NCBI RefSeq assembly: GCF_000292525.1
Contig: NZ_AEYF01000035.1
Location: 51,973-115,972 of the forward strand
From: Rhizobium sp. CCGE 510
GTDB taxonomy: Bacteria > Pseudomonadota > Alphaproteobacteria > Rhizobiales > Rhizobiaceae
Length of the DNA: 64,000 bases
Direction: 5' to 3'
The notes beneath the pieces are model-generated. The model was given only the letters and a program-made list of their open reading frames with translations, made no database searches and was not told where the DNA came from. Positions 1 through 12,894 of the stretch are shown here, piece by piece. The position numbers and the translations under genes were made by a program. The first letter of the stretch is position 1. Each line of letters starts with the position of its first letter.

Positions 1-207
1 GCCATGCATGCCTGGGTGCGGGTCTGGTGCGGCGAGACGATCGGCTGGATCGAGCTCGACCCGACCAACAACATCCCTGCCGGCACCGACCACATCGTCG
101 TCGCCTATGGCCGGGACTATTCCGACGTCGTTCCCGTCATCGGCGTGTTGAAAAGCTATGGCGGCCAGCGCGCTGTCCAGGCAGTCGATGTCATCCCGCT
201 GAAATAA
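1..207 (+). CDS. Transglutaminase-like domain protein, C-terminal part (gene begins before the window)
   Basis: This is the last 68 codons of a longer gene whose frame is already open at base 1; the ATG at base 4 is internal. The residues around MHAWVRVW and the later LDPTNN supply the His and Asp of the Cys-His-Asp triad of bacterial transglutaminase-like (cysteine-protease fold) proteins, and the following GRDYSDVVPVIG stretch is typical of the C-terminal end of that family. The catalytic Cys must lie upstream of the window. Rhizobial members are usually cytosolic and of unknown substrate. The next gene starts 105 bp downstream on the same strand, so no operon link is evident. Confidence 0.85.
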   Translation, partial: AMHAWVRVWCGETIGWIELDPTNNIPAGTDHIVVAYGRDYSDVVPVIGVLKSYGGQRAVQAVDVIPLK

Positions 208-312
208 ATCCCAAAACTGGAAGAACTCGCCGATTCGTTAAAATTCTATTGATGCCGTAAGGATAACGGAAAGGAGGCCCGTGCCTAATGTCACCCACAG
301 GGTCTATTTCGG

Positions 313-1521
313 GTGAACATGATGAGCACCTCTTTTTTGCATCCCTGCCTGCGTCGCATGTTCAGCGACCGTGGCGGGAATTTCGGTATGATGACGGCTA
401 TCCTGCTGCCCGTTCTTTTCGGCGCAGCCGGCATGGCGATCCAGGTGGGCGATATATTGCTCTCCAAACAGCAACTGCAGGAAGCCGCCGATTCGGCTGC
501 ACTGGCAACCGCCACCGCCTTGGCAAAGGGTACAATCCAAACCTCTGAGGCCGAAGCCTTCGCGCGAAATTTCGTTGCCGGCCAAATGGCGAATTACCTG
601 CAGACCGGCGTCGACATCAAGAGCGCGACAGGCGTCGGTGTCCAGACAAAGACATCGGGCAAATCGACATCCTATCAGGTTACGGTTTCACCGGGTTACG
701 ATCTCACGGTCAATCCACTGATGAAGGCGGTCGGTTTCAGTACGCAGCATCTTTCGACGTCGAGCACGACGGTCAGCGGCAATTCGCAAACCCAAGGCTC
801 CGTTTCCATGTTCCTCGTCCTCGACCGGTCGGGTTCAATGGGCGAAGACACTGCGACGGTCAACGCGTCGGATCCCACGGAAGAATACGAATACGATTGC
901 AGCGAAAGAGACAGGTACGGCAACGTAACCAAGAAGAAGACCTGCACCGACACGCGCCCTCACTACTACACCAAAATCGAAGCCCTGAAGCTTGCTGTCG
1001 GCACGCTGACGGCTGAACTTGACGCGGTCGATCCCGACAAGGAATATGTCCGTACGGGCGCGGTTTCCTACAATATCGAAATGCAGAAAGCCAAAGCGCT
1101 GGATTGGGGCACCTCCCACGTCACCAAATATGTCAACAAGCTGACGGCAACCGACGGGACAGACTCTGGCGAGGCATTCAAGACGGCCTACAACAAGCTT
1201 GCCGACACCGCCGAAGACAAGGCCCACACGGACAAGACGGGGCAGGTTCCGACAAAATATATTGTCTTCATGACGGACGGAGACAACAACTATGCCTCCG
1301 CCGATACCGAAACGAAAACGTGGTGCGACAAGGCCCGCGACGCCAAGATGCAAGTCTATACGATTGCCTTCATGGCGCCGGCGCGTGGCCAGGCGTTGCT
1401 GAGCTATTGCGCGACAGCGCCGGGCAACTACTTCCCCGCTGGCGACATGACGGCGCTCCTGAAGGCTTTCAAGGAAATCGGCATGAAAGCATCCAACCAG
1501 GTGACGCGTCTGACGAACTGA
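313..1521 (+). CDS. TadG-like pilus assembly protein with von Willebrand factor A domain
   Basis: The protein has 402 residues. Residues about 20-50 form a Tad/TadE-like membrane anchor (GGNFGMMTAILLPVLFG followed by an ADSAALA stretch), as in TadG-type Flp pilus proteins. A von Willebrand A domain follows from about residue 165, with an intact metal-ion adhesion motif in LVLDRSGSMG and a later FMTDGDNN. The bulk is therefore predicted to be periplasmic or surface-exposed. Starts are ambiguous: GTG at 313, or ATG at 319 or 322; an AAGGAGG at 271-277 is too far from all three, and a very short GTG-initiated frame (281-316) lies between it and the gene. No other tad genes lie in the window, so this is a detached copy. 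A weak hairpin (arms 1529-1534 and 1540-1545) follows the stop without a T-run. The 258 bp to glgP otherwise hold nothing I can name. Confidence 0.85.
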   Translation: MNMMSTSFLHPCLRRMFSDRGGNFGMMTAILLPVLFGAAGMAIQVGDILLSKQQLQEAADSAALATATALAKGTIQTSEAEAFARNFVAGQMANYLQTGVDIKSATGVGVQTKTSGKSTSYQVTVSPGYDLTVNPLMKAVGFSTQHLSTSSTTVSGNSQTQGSVSMFLVLDRSGSMGEDTATVNASDPTEEYEYDCSERDRYGNVTKKKTCTDTRPHYYTKIEALKLAVGTLTAELDAVDPDKEYVRTGAVSYNIEMQKAKALDWGTSHVTKYVNKLTATDGTDSGEAFKTAYNKLADTAEDKAHTDKTGQVPTKYIVFMTDGDNNYASADTETKTWCDKARDAKMQVYTIAFMAPARGQALLSYCATAPGNYFPAGDMTALLKAFKEIGMKASNQVTRLTN

Positions 1522-1779
1522 TAAAACGTCCGACAACGCGTCGGAACAAATCGGCGCGGCTTTTCGTTATCGCTATCCCATCCACCTGATCGGGAAAAGC
1601 GATTGAAATCAATCCCCTTGAACCCCGTAAATATGAAGGTTTCGCAATTTTTTCGTTTGTCCAAATCCTTTGTTGCAAGTGCTTAGTAACGATGCATAAA
1701 CTGTCGTCGGCACAAGCGACAAATTGATTGAATCAGGGATAACATCCTGAAACCAAATTAAAATTGGCGAGATCTGACA

Positions 1780-4242
1780 ATGAACACCATTTCCAAGCCG
1801 GTTATCCCTTCCCCCGCCCCGCGCAGCTCGAAGCCGGAAATTCTCGCCGAAGAAATCATCGAACGCCTGACCTATCGCATCGGCAAGGATGCCAAGGTGG
1901 CAAAGCCGCATGACTGGCTGACGGCGACGATCCTGGTGGTGCGCGACCGCATCATCGACAGGTGGATGGCCTCAACCCGCGAAGTTTATGCAACGGGCGC
2001 CAAGCGCGTCTATTATCTTTCCCTCGAATTCCTGATCGGCCGCCTGATGCGCGATGCCGTCTCGAATCTCGGCCTGATGGAGGAGGTGCGCGATGCACTC
2101 ACCTCGCTCGGCGTCGATGTCAACGTCATTGCCGGCCTGGAGCCGGATGCCGCCCTCGGCAATGGCGGCCTCGGCCGTCTGGCAGCCTGTTTCATGGAAA
2201 GCATGGCGACGGTCGACGTCCCCGCCTATGGCTACGGCATCCGCTATGTCCACGGCCTCTTCCGCCAGCAGCTGGCCGACGGCTGGCAGGTGGAGCTCCC
2301 GGAAAACTGGCTCGCCCACGGCAATCCCTGGGAGTTCGAGCGCCGCGAGAGCGCCTATGAAATCGGCTTTGGCGGCGCTGTCGAATTCATCACAACCCAC
2401 GACGATCAGCCGCGCTACGTCTGGAAACCGGCTGAGCGTGTCATCGCCGCCGCCTTCGACACTCCGGCCGTCGGCTGGCGCGGCAAGCGCGTCAACACGC
2501 TGCGCCTCTGGTCGGCGCAGCCGATCGACCCGATCCTGCTCGATGCCTTCAATGCCGGCGACCACATCGGCGCGCTGCGCGAAAGTAACAAGGCCGAAAG
2601 CCTGACCCGGGTTCTCTACCCTGCCGATGCCACCCCGGCCGGCCAGGAACTGCGCCTGCGCCAGGAATTCTTCTTCTCCTCGGCCTCGCTGCAGGACATC
2701 CTGCGCCGCCACCTGCAGCAATACGACGATTTCACCTCGCTGCCGGACAAGGTGGCGATCCAGCTGAACGACACCCATCCCGCCGTCTCGGTCGCCGAAC
2801 TCATACGCCTGCTCTGCGACGTGCACGGGATGGATTTCGACCAGGCCTGGGACATTACCCGACGCACCTTCTCCTACACCAACCACACGCTTCTGCCCGA
2901 AGCGCTGGAAAGCTGGGCGGTGCCGCTGTTCGAGCGTCTGCTGCCGCGCCACATGCAGATCATCTATGCGATCAACGCCAAGATTCTGATCGACGCCCGC
3001 AAGGGCAAGAACTTCTCCGACGGTGAAATCCGCTCGATCTCGCTGATCGAGGAAAGCGGCGACCGCCGCGTGCGTATGGGCAATCTTGCTTTCGTCGGCT
3101 CGCATTCGATCAACGGCGTCTCGGCGCTGCACACCGACCTGATGAAGGTCACGGTCTTTGCCGACCTGCACAAACTCTATCCCGACCGCATCAACAACAA
3201 GACCAACGGCATCACACCGCGCCGCTGGCTGCAGCAGTGCAATCCCGGTCTCACCGGCCTGATCCGCGAAGCGATCGGCGACGAATTCCTCGACGACGCC
3301 GAGAAGCTGCGCCCGCTTGAGGCGCATGCTTCGGATCCGAGCTTCCAGGAGAAGTTCGCAGCGGTAAAGCGGGCGAACAAGGTAGCGCTCTCCAACCTGG
3401 TCGCCAGCCGGATGGGCGTGAAGCTCGATCCGTCGGCCATGTTCGACATCCAGATCAAGCGCATCCATGAATACAAACGCCAGCTGCTGAACATCATCGA
3501 AGCCGTCGCCCTCTACGACCAGATCCGTTCGCATCCCGAACTCGACTGGGTGCCGCGGGTAAAACTCTTCGCCGGCAAGGCGGCGCCGAGTTATTACAAT
3601 GCCAAGCTGATCATCAAGCTGATCAACGACGTCGCCCGCACCATCAACAACGATCCGTCGGTGCGCGGCCTGCTGAAGGTCGTTTTCGTGCCGAACTACA
3701 ATGTCTCGCTCGCCGAAGTCATGGTTCCGGCCGCCGATCTCTCCGAACAGATCTCGACCGCCGGCATGGAGGCGTCCGGTACCGGCAACATGAAGTTCGG
3801 CCTCAACGGTGCGCTGACCATCGGCACGCTGGATGGCGCCAATGTCGAGATGCGCGACAATGTCGGCGAGGACAACATTGTCATCTTCGGCCTCAAGGCC
3901 GACGAGGTCTCGAAGGTCCGCAGCGATGGCCACAATCCCCGCGCCATCATCGAGGGCTCGCGAGAACTCGCCCAGGCGCTCGCCGCCATCGGCTCCGGCG
4001 TCTTCTCGCCCGATGACCGCAACCGTTACACGGCGCTGATCGACGGCATCTATTCGCACGACTGGTTCATGGTCGCTGCCGATTTCGACGCCTATGCTCA
4101 GGCGCAGCGCGAGGTGGATCAGATCTGGACCGACCAATCCGCCTGGTACTCCAAAACGATCAACAACACGGCGCGGATGGGCTGGTTCTCTTCCGACCGT
4201 ACGATCAGGCAATATGCAGACGAAATCTGGAGAGCCGGATGA
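1780..4242 (+). CDS. glgP: Glycogen phosphorylase
   Basis: This 820-residue protein matches family GT35, which releases glucose-1-phosphate from the non-reducing ends of glycogen using inorganic phosphate and pyridoxal phosphate. Diagnostic segments are NGGLGRLAACFMESMAT near residue 125, the NNKTNGITPRRWL segment near 470, and SGTGNMKFGLNGALT near 667-681, whose Lys carries the cofactor. The length is normal for bacterial enzymes. It is the first gene of the glycogen cluster and its stop overlaps the glgB start by 4 nt (ATGA), suggesting translational coupling. Placing the degradative enzyme first means synthesis and breakdown are probably co-transcribed, so flux control is likely allosteric rather than transcriptional (inference). 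Confidence 0.97.
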   Translation: MNTISKPVIPSPAPRSSKPEILAEEIIERLTYRIGKDAKVAKPHDWLTATILVVRDRIIDRWMASTREVYATGAKRVYYLSLEFLIGRLMRDAVSNLGLMEEVRDALTSLGVDVNVIAGLEPDAALGNGGLGRLAACFMESMATVDVPAYGYGIRYVHGLFRQQLADGWQVELPENWLAHGNPWEFERRESAYEIGFGGAVEFITTHDDQPRYVWKPAERVIAAAFDTPAVGWRGKRVNTLRLWSAQPIDPILLDAFNAGDHIGALRESNKAESLTRVLYPADATPAGQELRLRQEFFFSSASLQDILRRHLQQYDDFTSLPDKVAIQLNDTHPAVSVAELIRLLCDVHGMDFDQAWDITRRTFSYTNHTLLPEALESWAVPLFERLLPRHMQIIYAINAKILIDARKGKNFSDGEIRSISLIEESGDRRVRMGNLAFVGSHSINGVSALHTDLMKVTVFADLHKLYPDRINNKTNGITPRRWLQQCNPGLTGLIREAIGDEFLDDAEKLRPLEAHASDPSFQEKFAAVKRANKVALSNLVASRMGVKLDPSAMFDIQIKRIHEYKRQLLNIIEAVALYDQIRSHPELDWVPRVKLFAGKAAPSYYNAKLIIKLINDVARTINNDPSVRGLLKVVFVPNYNVSLAEVMVPAADLSEQISTAGMEASGTGNMKFGLNGALTIGTLDGANVEMRDNVGEDNIVIFGLKADEVSKVRSDGHNPRAIIEGSRELAQALAAIGSGVFSPDDRNRYTALIDGIYSHDWFMVAADFDAYAQAQREVDQIWTDQSAWYSKTINNTARMGWFSSDRTIRQYADEIWRAG

Positions 4243-6446
4243 AAACGCCGAAAACCGTCCCTGAAGTAAAGCTTTCCTGGGAAATTTCGGCAGATGAAAT
4301 CGCGGCGATCCTTGCCGGCTCGCATTCCAATCCCTTTGCCGTCCTAGGTGTGCACCAGGCAGGCGATGCCTTCGTTGCCCGGTGTTTCATCCCGGGTGCG
4401 GAGGAAGTGACCGCCATGACGCTCGACGGCAGCGTCATCGGCGAACTGAAACAGCTCCATGCCGACGGCGTCTTCGCTGGCCCGGTTTCCCTCACCAAAC
4501 TCCAGCCGGTGCGTTACCGCGCCAGGCGCGGCGATGCCGAATGGGCTGTCACCGATCCCTACAGCTTCGGTCCGGTGCTCGGGCCGATGGACGATTATTT
4601 TGCCCGCCAAGGCTCACACCTGCGTTTGTTCGACAAGATGGGCGCCCACCTGATCAAGCATGATGGCGCCCAGGGCATCCATTTCGCCGTCTGGGCCCCG
4701 AATGCGCAGCGCGTCTCCGTCGTCGGTGATTTCAACAATTGGGATGGCCGCCGCCACGTCATGCGCTTCCGCTCCGATAGCGGCATCTGGGAAATCTTTG
4801 CCCCGGACGTACCGATCGGCGTAGCCTACAAGTTCGAGATCCGCGGCCAGGACGGCGTGCTGCTGCCACTGAAGGCCGATCCCTTCGCCCGCCGCAGCGA
4901 GCTCCGGCCGAAGACCGCCTCTATCACCGCCGCCGATCTGGAGCAGGATTGGGAAGACGAAGCTCACCTGAAGCACTGGCGCGAGACCGACAAGCGCCGC
5001 CAGCCAATCTCGATCTACGAGGTGCATGCCGCCTCATGGCGGCGCCGGGACGACGGCACAATGCTTTCCTGGGACGAGCTCGCCGCCAGCCTCATCCCCT
5101 ATTGCGACGACATGGGCTTCACCCATATCGAATTCCTGCCGATCACCGAACATCCCTATGATCCCTCCTGGGGTTATCAGACGACAGGCCTCTACGCGCC
5201 GACCGCTCGTTTCGGCGAGCCGGAAGGTTTCGCCCGTTTCGTCAACGGCTGCCACAAAGTCGGCATCGGCGTCATCCTCGACTGGGTGCCGGCACATTTC
5301 CCGACCGACGAGCACGGCCTCGGCTGGTTCGACGGCACGGCGCTCTACGAACACGAAGACCCGCGCAAGGGCTTCCACCCGGACTGGAGCACGGCGATCT
5401 ACAATTTCGGCCGCACCGAGGTCGTTTCCTATCTCGTCAACAACGCGCTCTACTGGGCCGAGAAATTCCATCTCGACGGTCTGCGCGTCGATGCCGTCGC
5501 CTCGATGCTTTATCTCGATTATTCGCGCAAGCATGGCGAATGGATCCCGAACGAATATGGCGGCAACGAAAACCTCGAAGCAGTCCGCTTTCTGCAGGAC
5601 CTCAACATCCGCATCTACGGCAATCATTCCAACGTCATGACCATCGCCGAGGAATCGACCTCCTGGCCGAAGGTCTCGCAGCCGGTCCATGAAGGCGGCC
5701 TCGGCTTCGGCTTCAAGTGGAATATGGGCTTCATGCATGACACGCTGAGCTACATGAGCCGCGATCCCATATACCGCGGACACCATCACAACGAGCTCAC
5801 CTTCGGCCTGCTCTACGCCTATTCCGAAAATTTCGTCCTGCCGCTCTCGCATGACGAGGTCGTCCATGGCAAAGGCTCGCTGATTGCCAAGATGCCGGGC
5901 GATGACTGGCAGAAATTCGCCAATCTGCGCGCCTACTACGCCTATATGTGGGGCTATCCCGGCAAGAAGCTGTTGTTCATGGGCCAGGAATTCGCCCAGT
6001 GGAGCGAGTGGAGCGAGGAGAAGTCGCTCGATTGGAACCTGCTTCAGTATCGCATGCACGAGGGTATGCGGCGCCTGGTGCGCGATCTCAATTTCACCTA
6101 CCGCAGCAAGCCGGCGTTGCATGAGCGTGACTGCGAGGGCGAAGGTTTTGAATGGCTCGTCGCCGACGACCACCAGAATTCGGTCTTTGCCTGGCTGCGC
6201 AAGGCGCCGGGCCAGAAGCCGGTCGCCGTCATTACCAATTTTACCCCCGTCTACCGCGAGAACTACACGATCCGCCTGCCGTCCGCAGGCCGCTGGCGGG
6301 AAATCCTGAACACCGATGCCGACATCTATGGCGGCAGCGGCAAGGGCAATGGCGGGCGCGTGCAGGCCGTCGATGCTGGCGGCGCCATCACCTGCTCGAT
6401 CACCTTGCCGCCCTTGGCGACAATCATGCTTGAACCTGAAAATTAG
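4239..6446 (+). CDS. glgB: 1,4-alpha-glucan branching enzyme
   Basis: This 735-residue GH13 enzyme transfers alpha-1,4 oligoglucan segments to form alpha-1,6 branches in glycogen. An N-terminal domain and a CBM48 module ([20 protein letters not shown], about residues 147-166) precede the catalytic barrel. The Asp nucleophile lies in [11 protein letters not shown] (about residue 417), the Glu acid/base in MTIAEEST (about 470) and the third carboxylate in [12 protein letters not shown] (about 540). It starts inside the glgP stop codon and is followed 19 bp later by glgC. The long N-terminal region makes it the long form of the enzyme, as in E. coli. Confidence 0.97.
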   Translation: MKTPKTVPEVKLSWEISADEIAAILAGSHSNPFAVLGVHQAGDAFVARCFIPGAEEVTAMTLDGSVIGELKQLHADGVFAGPVSLTKLQPVRYRARRGDAEWAVTDPYSFGPVLGPMDDYFARQGSHLRLFDKMGAHLIKHDGAQGIHFAVWAPNAQRVSVVGDFNNWDGRRHVMRFRSDSGIWEIFAPDVPIGVAYKFEIRGQDGVLLPLKADPFARRSELRPKTASITAADLEQDWEDEAHLKHWRETDKRRQPISIYEVHAASWRRRDDGTMLSWDELAASLIPYCDDMGFTHIEFLPITEHPYDPSWGYQTTGLYAPTARFGEPEGFARFVNGCHKVGIGVILDWVPAHFPTDEHGLGWFDGTALYEHEDPRKGFHPDWSTAIYNFGRTEVVSYLVNNALYWAEKFHLDGLRVDAVASMLYLDYSRKHGEWIPNEYGGNENLEAVRFLQDLNIRIYGNHSNVMTIAEESTSWPKVSQPVHEGGLGFGFKWNMGFMHDTLSYMSRDPIYRGHHHNELTFGLLYAYSENFVLPLSHDEVVHGKGSLIAKMPGDDWQKFANLRAYYAYMWGYPGKKLLFMGQEFAQWSEWSEEKSLDWNLLQYRMHEGMRRLVRDLNFTYRSKPALHERDCEGEGFEWLVADDHQNSVFAWLRKAPGQKPVAVITNFTPVYRENYTIRLPSAGRWREILNTDADIYGGSGKGNGGRVQAVDAGGAITCSITLPPLATIMLEPEN

Positions 6447-6465
6447 TGACTGGTGGGAGGAGAAA

Positions 6466-7728
6466 ATGGTAGAAAAGCGCGTTCAGCCACTTGCTCGCGA
6501 TGCAATGGCTTATGTTCTGGCCGGCGGCAGGGGGAGCCGTCTCAAGGAACTCACCGACCGGCGTGCCAAGCCGGCCGTCTATTTCGGCGGTAAGGCCCGC
6601 ATCATCGATTTCGCCCTGTCGAACGCCCTGAACTCCGGCATCCGCCGCATCGGGGTTGCCACGCAATACAAGGCGCATTCGCTGATCCGCCACATGCAGC
6701 GCGGCTGGAACTTCTTCCGCCCCGAGCGCAACGAAAGCTTCGACATTCTGCCGGCCAGCCAGCGCGTTTCGGAAACGCAGTGGTATGAAGGCACAGCCGA
6801 TGCCGTCTATCAGAACATCGACATCATCGAGGATTATGGTGTCGAATACATGGTCATTCTCGCCGGCGACCACGTCTACAAGATGGACTACGAATGGATG
6901 CTGCAGCAGCACGTCGATTCCGGCGCCGACGTCACCATCGGCTGCCTGGAAGTGCCGCGCATGGAAGCGACCGGCTTCGGCGTCATGCATGTCGACGAGA
7001 AGGACGAGATCATCGCCTTCGTCGAGAAGCCGGCCGATCCGCCGCCCATTCCCGACAAGCCGGATTTCGCCCTTGCCTCGATGGGCATCTACGTCTTCCA
7101 CACCAAGTTCCTGCTCGATGCGCTGCGCCGCGACGCAGCCGATCCGACCTCGAGCCGCGATTTCGGCAAGGACATCATTCCCTATATCGTCAAGAATGGT
7201 AAGGCGGTTGCCCACCGCTTCGCCAAGTCCTGCGTCCGTTCCGATTTCGAGCACGAGCCCTATTGGCGCGACGTCGGCACGATCGACGCCTATTGGCAGG
7301 CCAATATCGACCTGACGGCGATCGTTCCGGAGCTTGACATCTACGACAAGTCCTGGCCGATCTGGACCTATGCCGAGATCACCCCGCCGGCGAAATTCGT
7401 CCATGACGACGAGGATCGCCGCGGCTCGGCCACCTCCTCCGTCGTCTCAGGCGACTGCATCATCTCCGGCGCCAGCCTCAACAACAGCCTGCTCTTTACC
7501 GGTGTCAGAGCCAACTCCTTCTCCAAATTGGAAGGTGCGGTCATCCTGCCGAACGTGAAGATCGGCCGGCGGGCGCAGCTCAAGGATGTGGTGATCGACC
7601 ATGGGGTCGTCATTCCGGAAGGCTTGGTCGTCGGCGAGGATCCCAAACTCGATGCCAAGCGCTTCCGGCGGACGGAAAGCGGCATCTGCCTGATCACCCA
7701 ACCGATGATCGACAAGCTGGATATCTGA
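6466..7728 (+). CDS. glgC: Glucose-1-phosphate adenylyltransferase (ADP-glucose pyrophosphorylase)
   Basis: The enzyme makes ADP-glucose from ATP and glucose-1-phosphate, the regulated first step of bacterial glycogen synthesis. The nucleotidyltransferase signature [22 protein letters not shown] lies within the first 40 residues, followed by [14 protein letters not shown]; the C-terminal third is the left-handed beta-helix domain that carries allosteric regulation in the family. The frame is open further upstream, but the ATG at 6466 is chosen because GGGAGGAG lies immediately upstream (6455-6462) and gives the usual 420-residue length. The stop is 3 bp before glgA. Confidence 0.97.
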   Translation: MVEKRVQPLARDAMAYVLAGGRGSRLKELTDRRAKPAVYFGGKARIIDFALSNALNSGIRRIGVATQYKAHSLIRHMQRGWNFFRPERNESFDILPASQRVSETQWYEGTADAVYQNIDIIEDYGVEYMVILAGDHVYKMDYEWMLQQHVDSGADVTIGCLEVPRMEATGFGVMHVDEKDEIIAFVEKPADPPPIPDKPDFALASMGIYVFHTKFLLDALRRDAADPTSSRDFGKDIIPYIVKNGKAVAHRFAKSCVRSDFEHEPYWRDVGTIDAYWQANIDLTAIVPELDIYDKSWPIWTYAEITPPAKFVHDDEDRRGSATSSVVSGDCIISGASLNNSLLFTGVRANSFSKLEGAVILPNVKIGRRAQLKDVVIDHGVVIPEGLVVGEDPKLDAKRFRRTESGICLITQPMIDKLDI

Positions 7729-7731
7729 CTT

Positions 7732-9174
7732 ATGAAAGTTCTTTCGGTTTCATCCGAAGTCTTCCCTTTAATCAAGACAGGGGGCCTAGCCGATGTGTCA
7801 GGCGCCCTGCCGATTGCACTGCAAGCCTTCGGAGTCGAAACCAAGACCCTTCTGCCCGGCTATCCCGCCGTCATGAAGGTCATTCGCGACCCGGTCGTCA
7901 GGCTCGAACTCCCCGACCTGCTCGGTGAGCCGGCGACCGTGCTCGAGGTCCAGCACGAGGGTGTCGATCTGCTCATCCTCGATGCGCCCGCCTATTACGA
8001 CAGGCCGGGCGGACCCTATGTCGATCCGCTCGGCAAGGACTATCCCGACAACTGGCGGCGTTTCGCCGCTCTGTCGCTCGCCGCCTCCGAGATCGCCGCC
8101 GGCCTGCTGCCCGGCTGGCGGCCGGATCTGGTCCACACTCACGACTGGCAGGCGGCGCTGACCTCGGTCTACATGCGCTATTATCCGACGCCGGAATTGC
8201 CGAGCGTGCTGACCATCCACAACATCGCCTTCCAGGGCCAGTTCGGTTCCGAGATCTTTCCCGGCCTGCGCCTGCCCGCCCATGCCTTCGCCACCGACAG
8301 CATCGAATATTACGGCACGGTCGGCTTCCTCAAGGGCGGCTTGCAAACCGCCCATGCGATCACGACGGTCAGCCCGACCTATGCCGACGAGATTCTGACG
8401 CCGGAGTTCGGCATGGGGCTCGAGGGCGTCATTGCCAGCCGCATCGACAATCTGCACGGCATCGTCAACGGCATCGACACCGACGTCTGGAACCCGGCCA
8501 CCGATCCCGTCGTCCACACTCATTACGGCGCGACGACGCTGAAGAACCGCGAAGAGAACCGTCGCTCGATCGCCGAATTCTTCCATCTCGACAATGACGA
8601 CGCCCCGATCTTCTGCGTCATCAGCCGTCTCACCTGGCAGAAGGGCATGGATATCGTCGCCAACATCGCCGACGAGATTGTTGCCATGGGCGGCAAGCTC
8701 GTCGTGCTCGGCTCCGGCGAAGCGGCACTTGAAGGCGCGTTGCTGGCCGCCGCCGCCCGCCATCCCGGCCGCATCGGCGTCTCGATCGGCTACAACGAGC
8801 CGATGTCGCATCTGATGCAGGCCGGCTGCGATGCGATCATCATCCCTTCGCGCTTCGAACCCTGCGGCCTGACCCAGCTTTACGGCCTGCGTTATGGCTG
8901 CGTGCCGATCGTCGCCCGCACCGGCGGACTGAACGACACGGTGATCGACGCCAATCACGCCGCACTTGCGGCGAAAGTGGCAACCGGCATACAATTCTCA
9001 CCCGTGACAGAAACGGGCATGCTACAGGCAATCCGCCGTGCGATGCATTTTTACGCGGACCGAAAACTCTGGACCCAATTGCAAAAGCAAGGCATGAAAT
9101 CGGATGTCTCTTGGGAGAAGAGCGCCGAACGCTACGCTGCCCTCTATTCAAGCCTCGTCTCGAAAGGCATGTGA
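7732..9174 (+). CDS. glgA: Glycogen synthase (ADP-glucose type)
   Basis: This 480-residue GT5 glycosyltransferase elongates alpha-1,4-glucan using ADP-glucose. The N-terminal [20 protein letters not shown] stretch (residues 8-27) carries the KTGGL motif that binds ADP-glucose. The second Rossmann domain carries [10 protein letters not shown] (about 298-307) and the C-terminal [14 protein letters not shown] motif (about 378-391). It lies 3 bp behind glgC and 6 bp ahead of pgm, so all are probably one transcript. Length and motifs are complete, with nothing broken. Confidence 0.97.
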   Translation: MKVLSVSSEVFPLIKTGGLADVSGALPIALQAFGVETKTLLPGYPAVMKVIRDPVVRLELPDLLGEPATVLEVQHEGVDLLILDAPAYYDRPGGPYVDPLGKDYPDNWRRFAALSLAASEIAAGLLPGWRPDLVHTHDWQAALTSVYMRYYPTPELPSVLTIHNIAFQGQFGSEIFPGLRLPAHAFATDSIEYYGTVGFLKGGLQTAHAITTVSPTYADEILTPEFGMGLEGVIASRIDNLHGIVNGIDTDVWNPATDPVVHTHYGATTLKNREENRRSIAEFFHLDNDDAPIFCVISRLTWQKGMDIVANIADEIVAMGGKLVVLGSGEAALEGALLAAAARHPGRIGVSIGYNEPMSHLMQAGCDAIIIPSRFEPCGLTQLYGLRYGCVPIVARTGGLNDTVIDANHAALAAKVATGIQFSPVTETGMLQAIRRAMHFYADRKLWTQLQKQGMKSDVSWEKSAERYAALYSSLVSKGM

Positions 9175-10812
<1,638 letters not shown>

Positions 10813-10824
10813 TCCGGGGGGAAC

Positions 10825-12804
10825 ATGCGGGGGAACAGTTCGGCGCAAAACGGCGCGATCGTCTTCGAGACCGGCGTCGAATTTGCCGTGTGGTCGCATC
10901 ACGCCGCACAGATCGAACTCTGCCTCTTCGAGGATGACGGCAACAAGGAATTCGCGCGCCTGCCCATGGCGCGCGACAGCAATTACACTCACCGTCTGTT
11001 TGTCGACGGGCTGAAGGCAGGGGCTCGCTACGGCTATCGTGCCGACGGTATCTTCGCCCCTGACAACGGCCTCTGGTACGATCCCTCCAAACTGCTGGTC
11101 GATCCCTATGCCAAGGAGATCGATAGGCCTTTCCGCTACGATCCCCGCCTCGGCATCTACGGTGAGGATAGCCAGGATCTGATGCCGAAGGCGATCGTCA
11201 CCACCGATACGCGGGCCGAAACCCGCAAGCCACTCTTCAAACCGGGCGGCTTTATTTACGAAGTGGCGGTGCGGCCCTTCACCATTCTCCATCCCGACGT
11301 GCCGGAGGCCGAGCGCGGCACGGTCGCTGCCCTTGCCCATCCCTCCGTCATCGCGCATCTGAAGCGGATCGGTGTCGATGCCGTCGAGCTGATGCCGATC
11401 ACCGCCTGGATTGACGAACGCCACCTGCCGCCGCTCGGCCTCACCAATGGCTGGGGCTACAATCCCGTCGCCTTCATGGCGCTCGATCCGCGGCTCGCGC
11501 CCGGCGGCATGACTGAGTTGCGCCAGACGGTCGCGGCCCTCCATGCCGAAGGCATCGCCGTCATCCTCGATCTCGTCTTCAACCATACCGGCGAGAGCGA
11601 CCGTTACGGCGCGACGCTGTCGTTGCGCGGCCTCGACAATCTGCATTATTATCGCCATGCGCAGAACTGGCCGGGCGAACTCGTCAACGACACAGGCACC
11701 GGCAACACACTCGCCTGCGACCATCCCGAGGTCCGGCGTCTCGTCATCGATAGCCTGCGCCATTTCGTCTTGAACGCCGGCGTCGACGGCTTTCGCTTCG
11801 ATCTTGCCCCGGTTCTCGGCCGCACCGCGACAGGCTTCGAGCGCGACGGCGGAACGCTTGCCGCGATCCTCGCCGACAATGTGCTTGCCGACCGCATCAT
11901 GATTGCCGAACCCTGGGATATCGGCCCGGGCGGTTATCAGCTCGGCAATTTCCCGCCACCCTTCCTCGAATGGAACGATCGTGTTCGTGACGATCTGCGC
12001 TGCTACTGGCGCGGCGACGATTGGAAGACCGGTGCACTGGCAACCGCACTCGCCGGCTCCTCCGACATTTTCTCCCGCAACGACGGCAGGCAGACGCGCA
12101 GCGTCAACTTCCTCGCCGCCCATGACGGCTTCACGCTGACCGATCTCGTCTCCTACGCCGGCAAGCACAACGACGCCAACGGCGAACACAATCGTGATGG
12201 CCACAACGAGAACCATTCTTGGAACAATGGCGTCGAGGGAGAAACCGTCTATCCGACAATCCGCAAGCGTCGCCGGGACGATGTGATGGCGCTGATATCG
12301 ACGCTCTTTGCCACCCGCGGCAGCATCATGCTGACGGCGGGTGACGAGGGCGGCCGTAGCCAGCACGGCAACAACAACGCCTATTGCCAGGACAACGAGA
12401 TCACCTGGCTGAATTGGAAGGCGCTGGACGAGGGTCTGGTTGCCCACACCGCCTTCGTCGCAGGCCTGCGTCGCCGCTTTACCGTCTTCTCCGAAACGGG
12501 CTTGCTGTCAGGAAACGGCGATGTCGAATGGATTTCGCTCTCCGGCGAGCCGATGACAGTTGCCGAATGGGAGACATCGTCGCTTTCCACTCTCGGCATG
12601 CTGCTGTCGACCGGGGACCGCTCCTTGCCCGGCAGGCAGACCCGGCTTGCCGTGCTTTTCAACCGTTCGGGGGACCGCCAATATTTCACGCTGCCGTCCG
12701 GGGCCGAAGCAGGCTGGCGCCATTTGACACCGGAGGGCGCGAAGAAAGCCGGCGCCCGCGCAACCGTCGAGCCGGGGTCCGTCGCCTTTTTCGTAGAAAA
12801 TTGA
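10825..12804 (+). CDS. glgX: Glycogen debranching enzyme
   Basis: This 659-residue GH13 isoamylase-type enzyme hydrolyses the alpha-1,6 branches left after GlgP action. A CBM48 module (FETGVEFAVWSHHAAQIELC) opens the protein. The nucleophile Asp lies in GFRFDLAPVLGR (about residue 325), the acid/base Glu in MIAEPWDIG (about 360), and the transition-state Asp in LAAHDGFTLTD (about 432). A GGGGGG-rich ribosome site sits just before the ATG. It is the last gene of the glycogen cluster; the next gene begins 90 bp later and is unrelated. I saw no convincing terminator in that gap. Confidence 0.95.
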   Translation: MRGNSSAQNGAIVFETGVEFAVWSHHAAQIELCLFEDDGNKEFARLPMARDSNYTHRLFVDGLKAGARYGYRADGIFAPDNGLWYDPSKLLVDPYAKEIDRPFRYDPRLGIYGEDSQDLMPKAIVTTDTRAETRKPLFKPGGFIYEVAVRPFTILHPDVPEAERGTVAALAHPSVIAHLKRIGVDAVELMPITAWIDERHLPPLGLTNGWGYNPVAFMALDPRLAPGGMTELRQTVAALHAEGIAVILDLVFNHTGESDRYGATLSLRGLDNLHYYRHAQNWPGELVNDTGTGNTLACDHPEVRRLVIDSLRHFVLNAGVDGFRFDLAPVLGRTATGFERDGGTLAAILADNVLADRIMIAEPWDIGPGGYQLGNFPPPFLEWNDRVRDDLRCYWRGDDWKTGALATALAGSSDIFSRNDGRQTRSVNFLAAHDGFTLTDLVSYAGKHNDANGEHNRDGHNENHSWNNGVEGETVYPTIRKRRRDDVMALISTLFATRGSIMLTAGDEGGRSQHGNNNAYCQDNEITWLNWKALDEGLVAHTAFVAGLRRRFTVFSETGLLSGNGDVEWISLSGEPMTVAEWETSSLSTLGMLLSTGDRSLPGRQTRLAVLFNRSGDRQYFTLPSGAEAGWRHLTPEGAKKAGARATVEPGSVAFFVEN

Positions 12805-12894
12805 CCGCCTCCCCTCGCTTGCGCAAATCCTTGTCGCAATCGTCACAAATGCACGATAAGGCTTGGGCCGGCGGCTTGTTTTCACGAGGATTTT

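Noticed and set aside
1972..4212. 746-codon minus-strand frame
   Set aside because: Antisense to glgP, with no recognisable motif.
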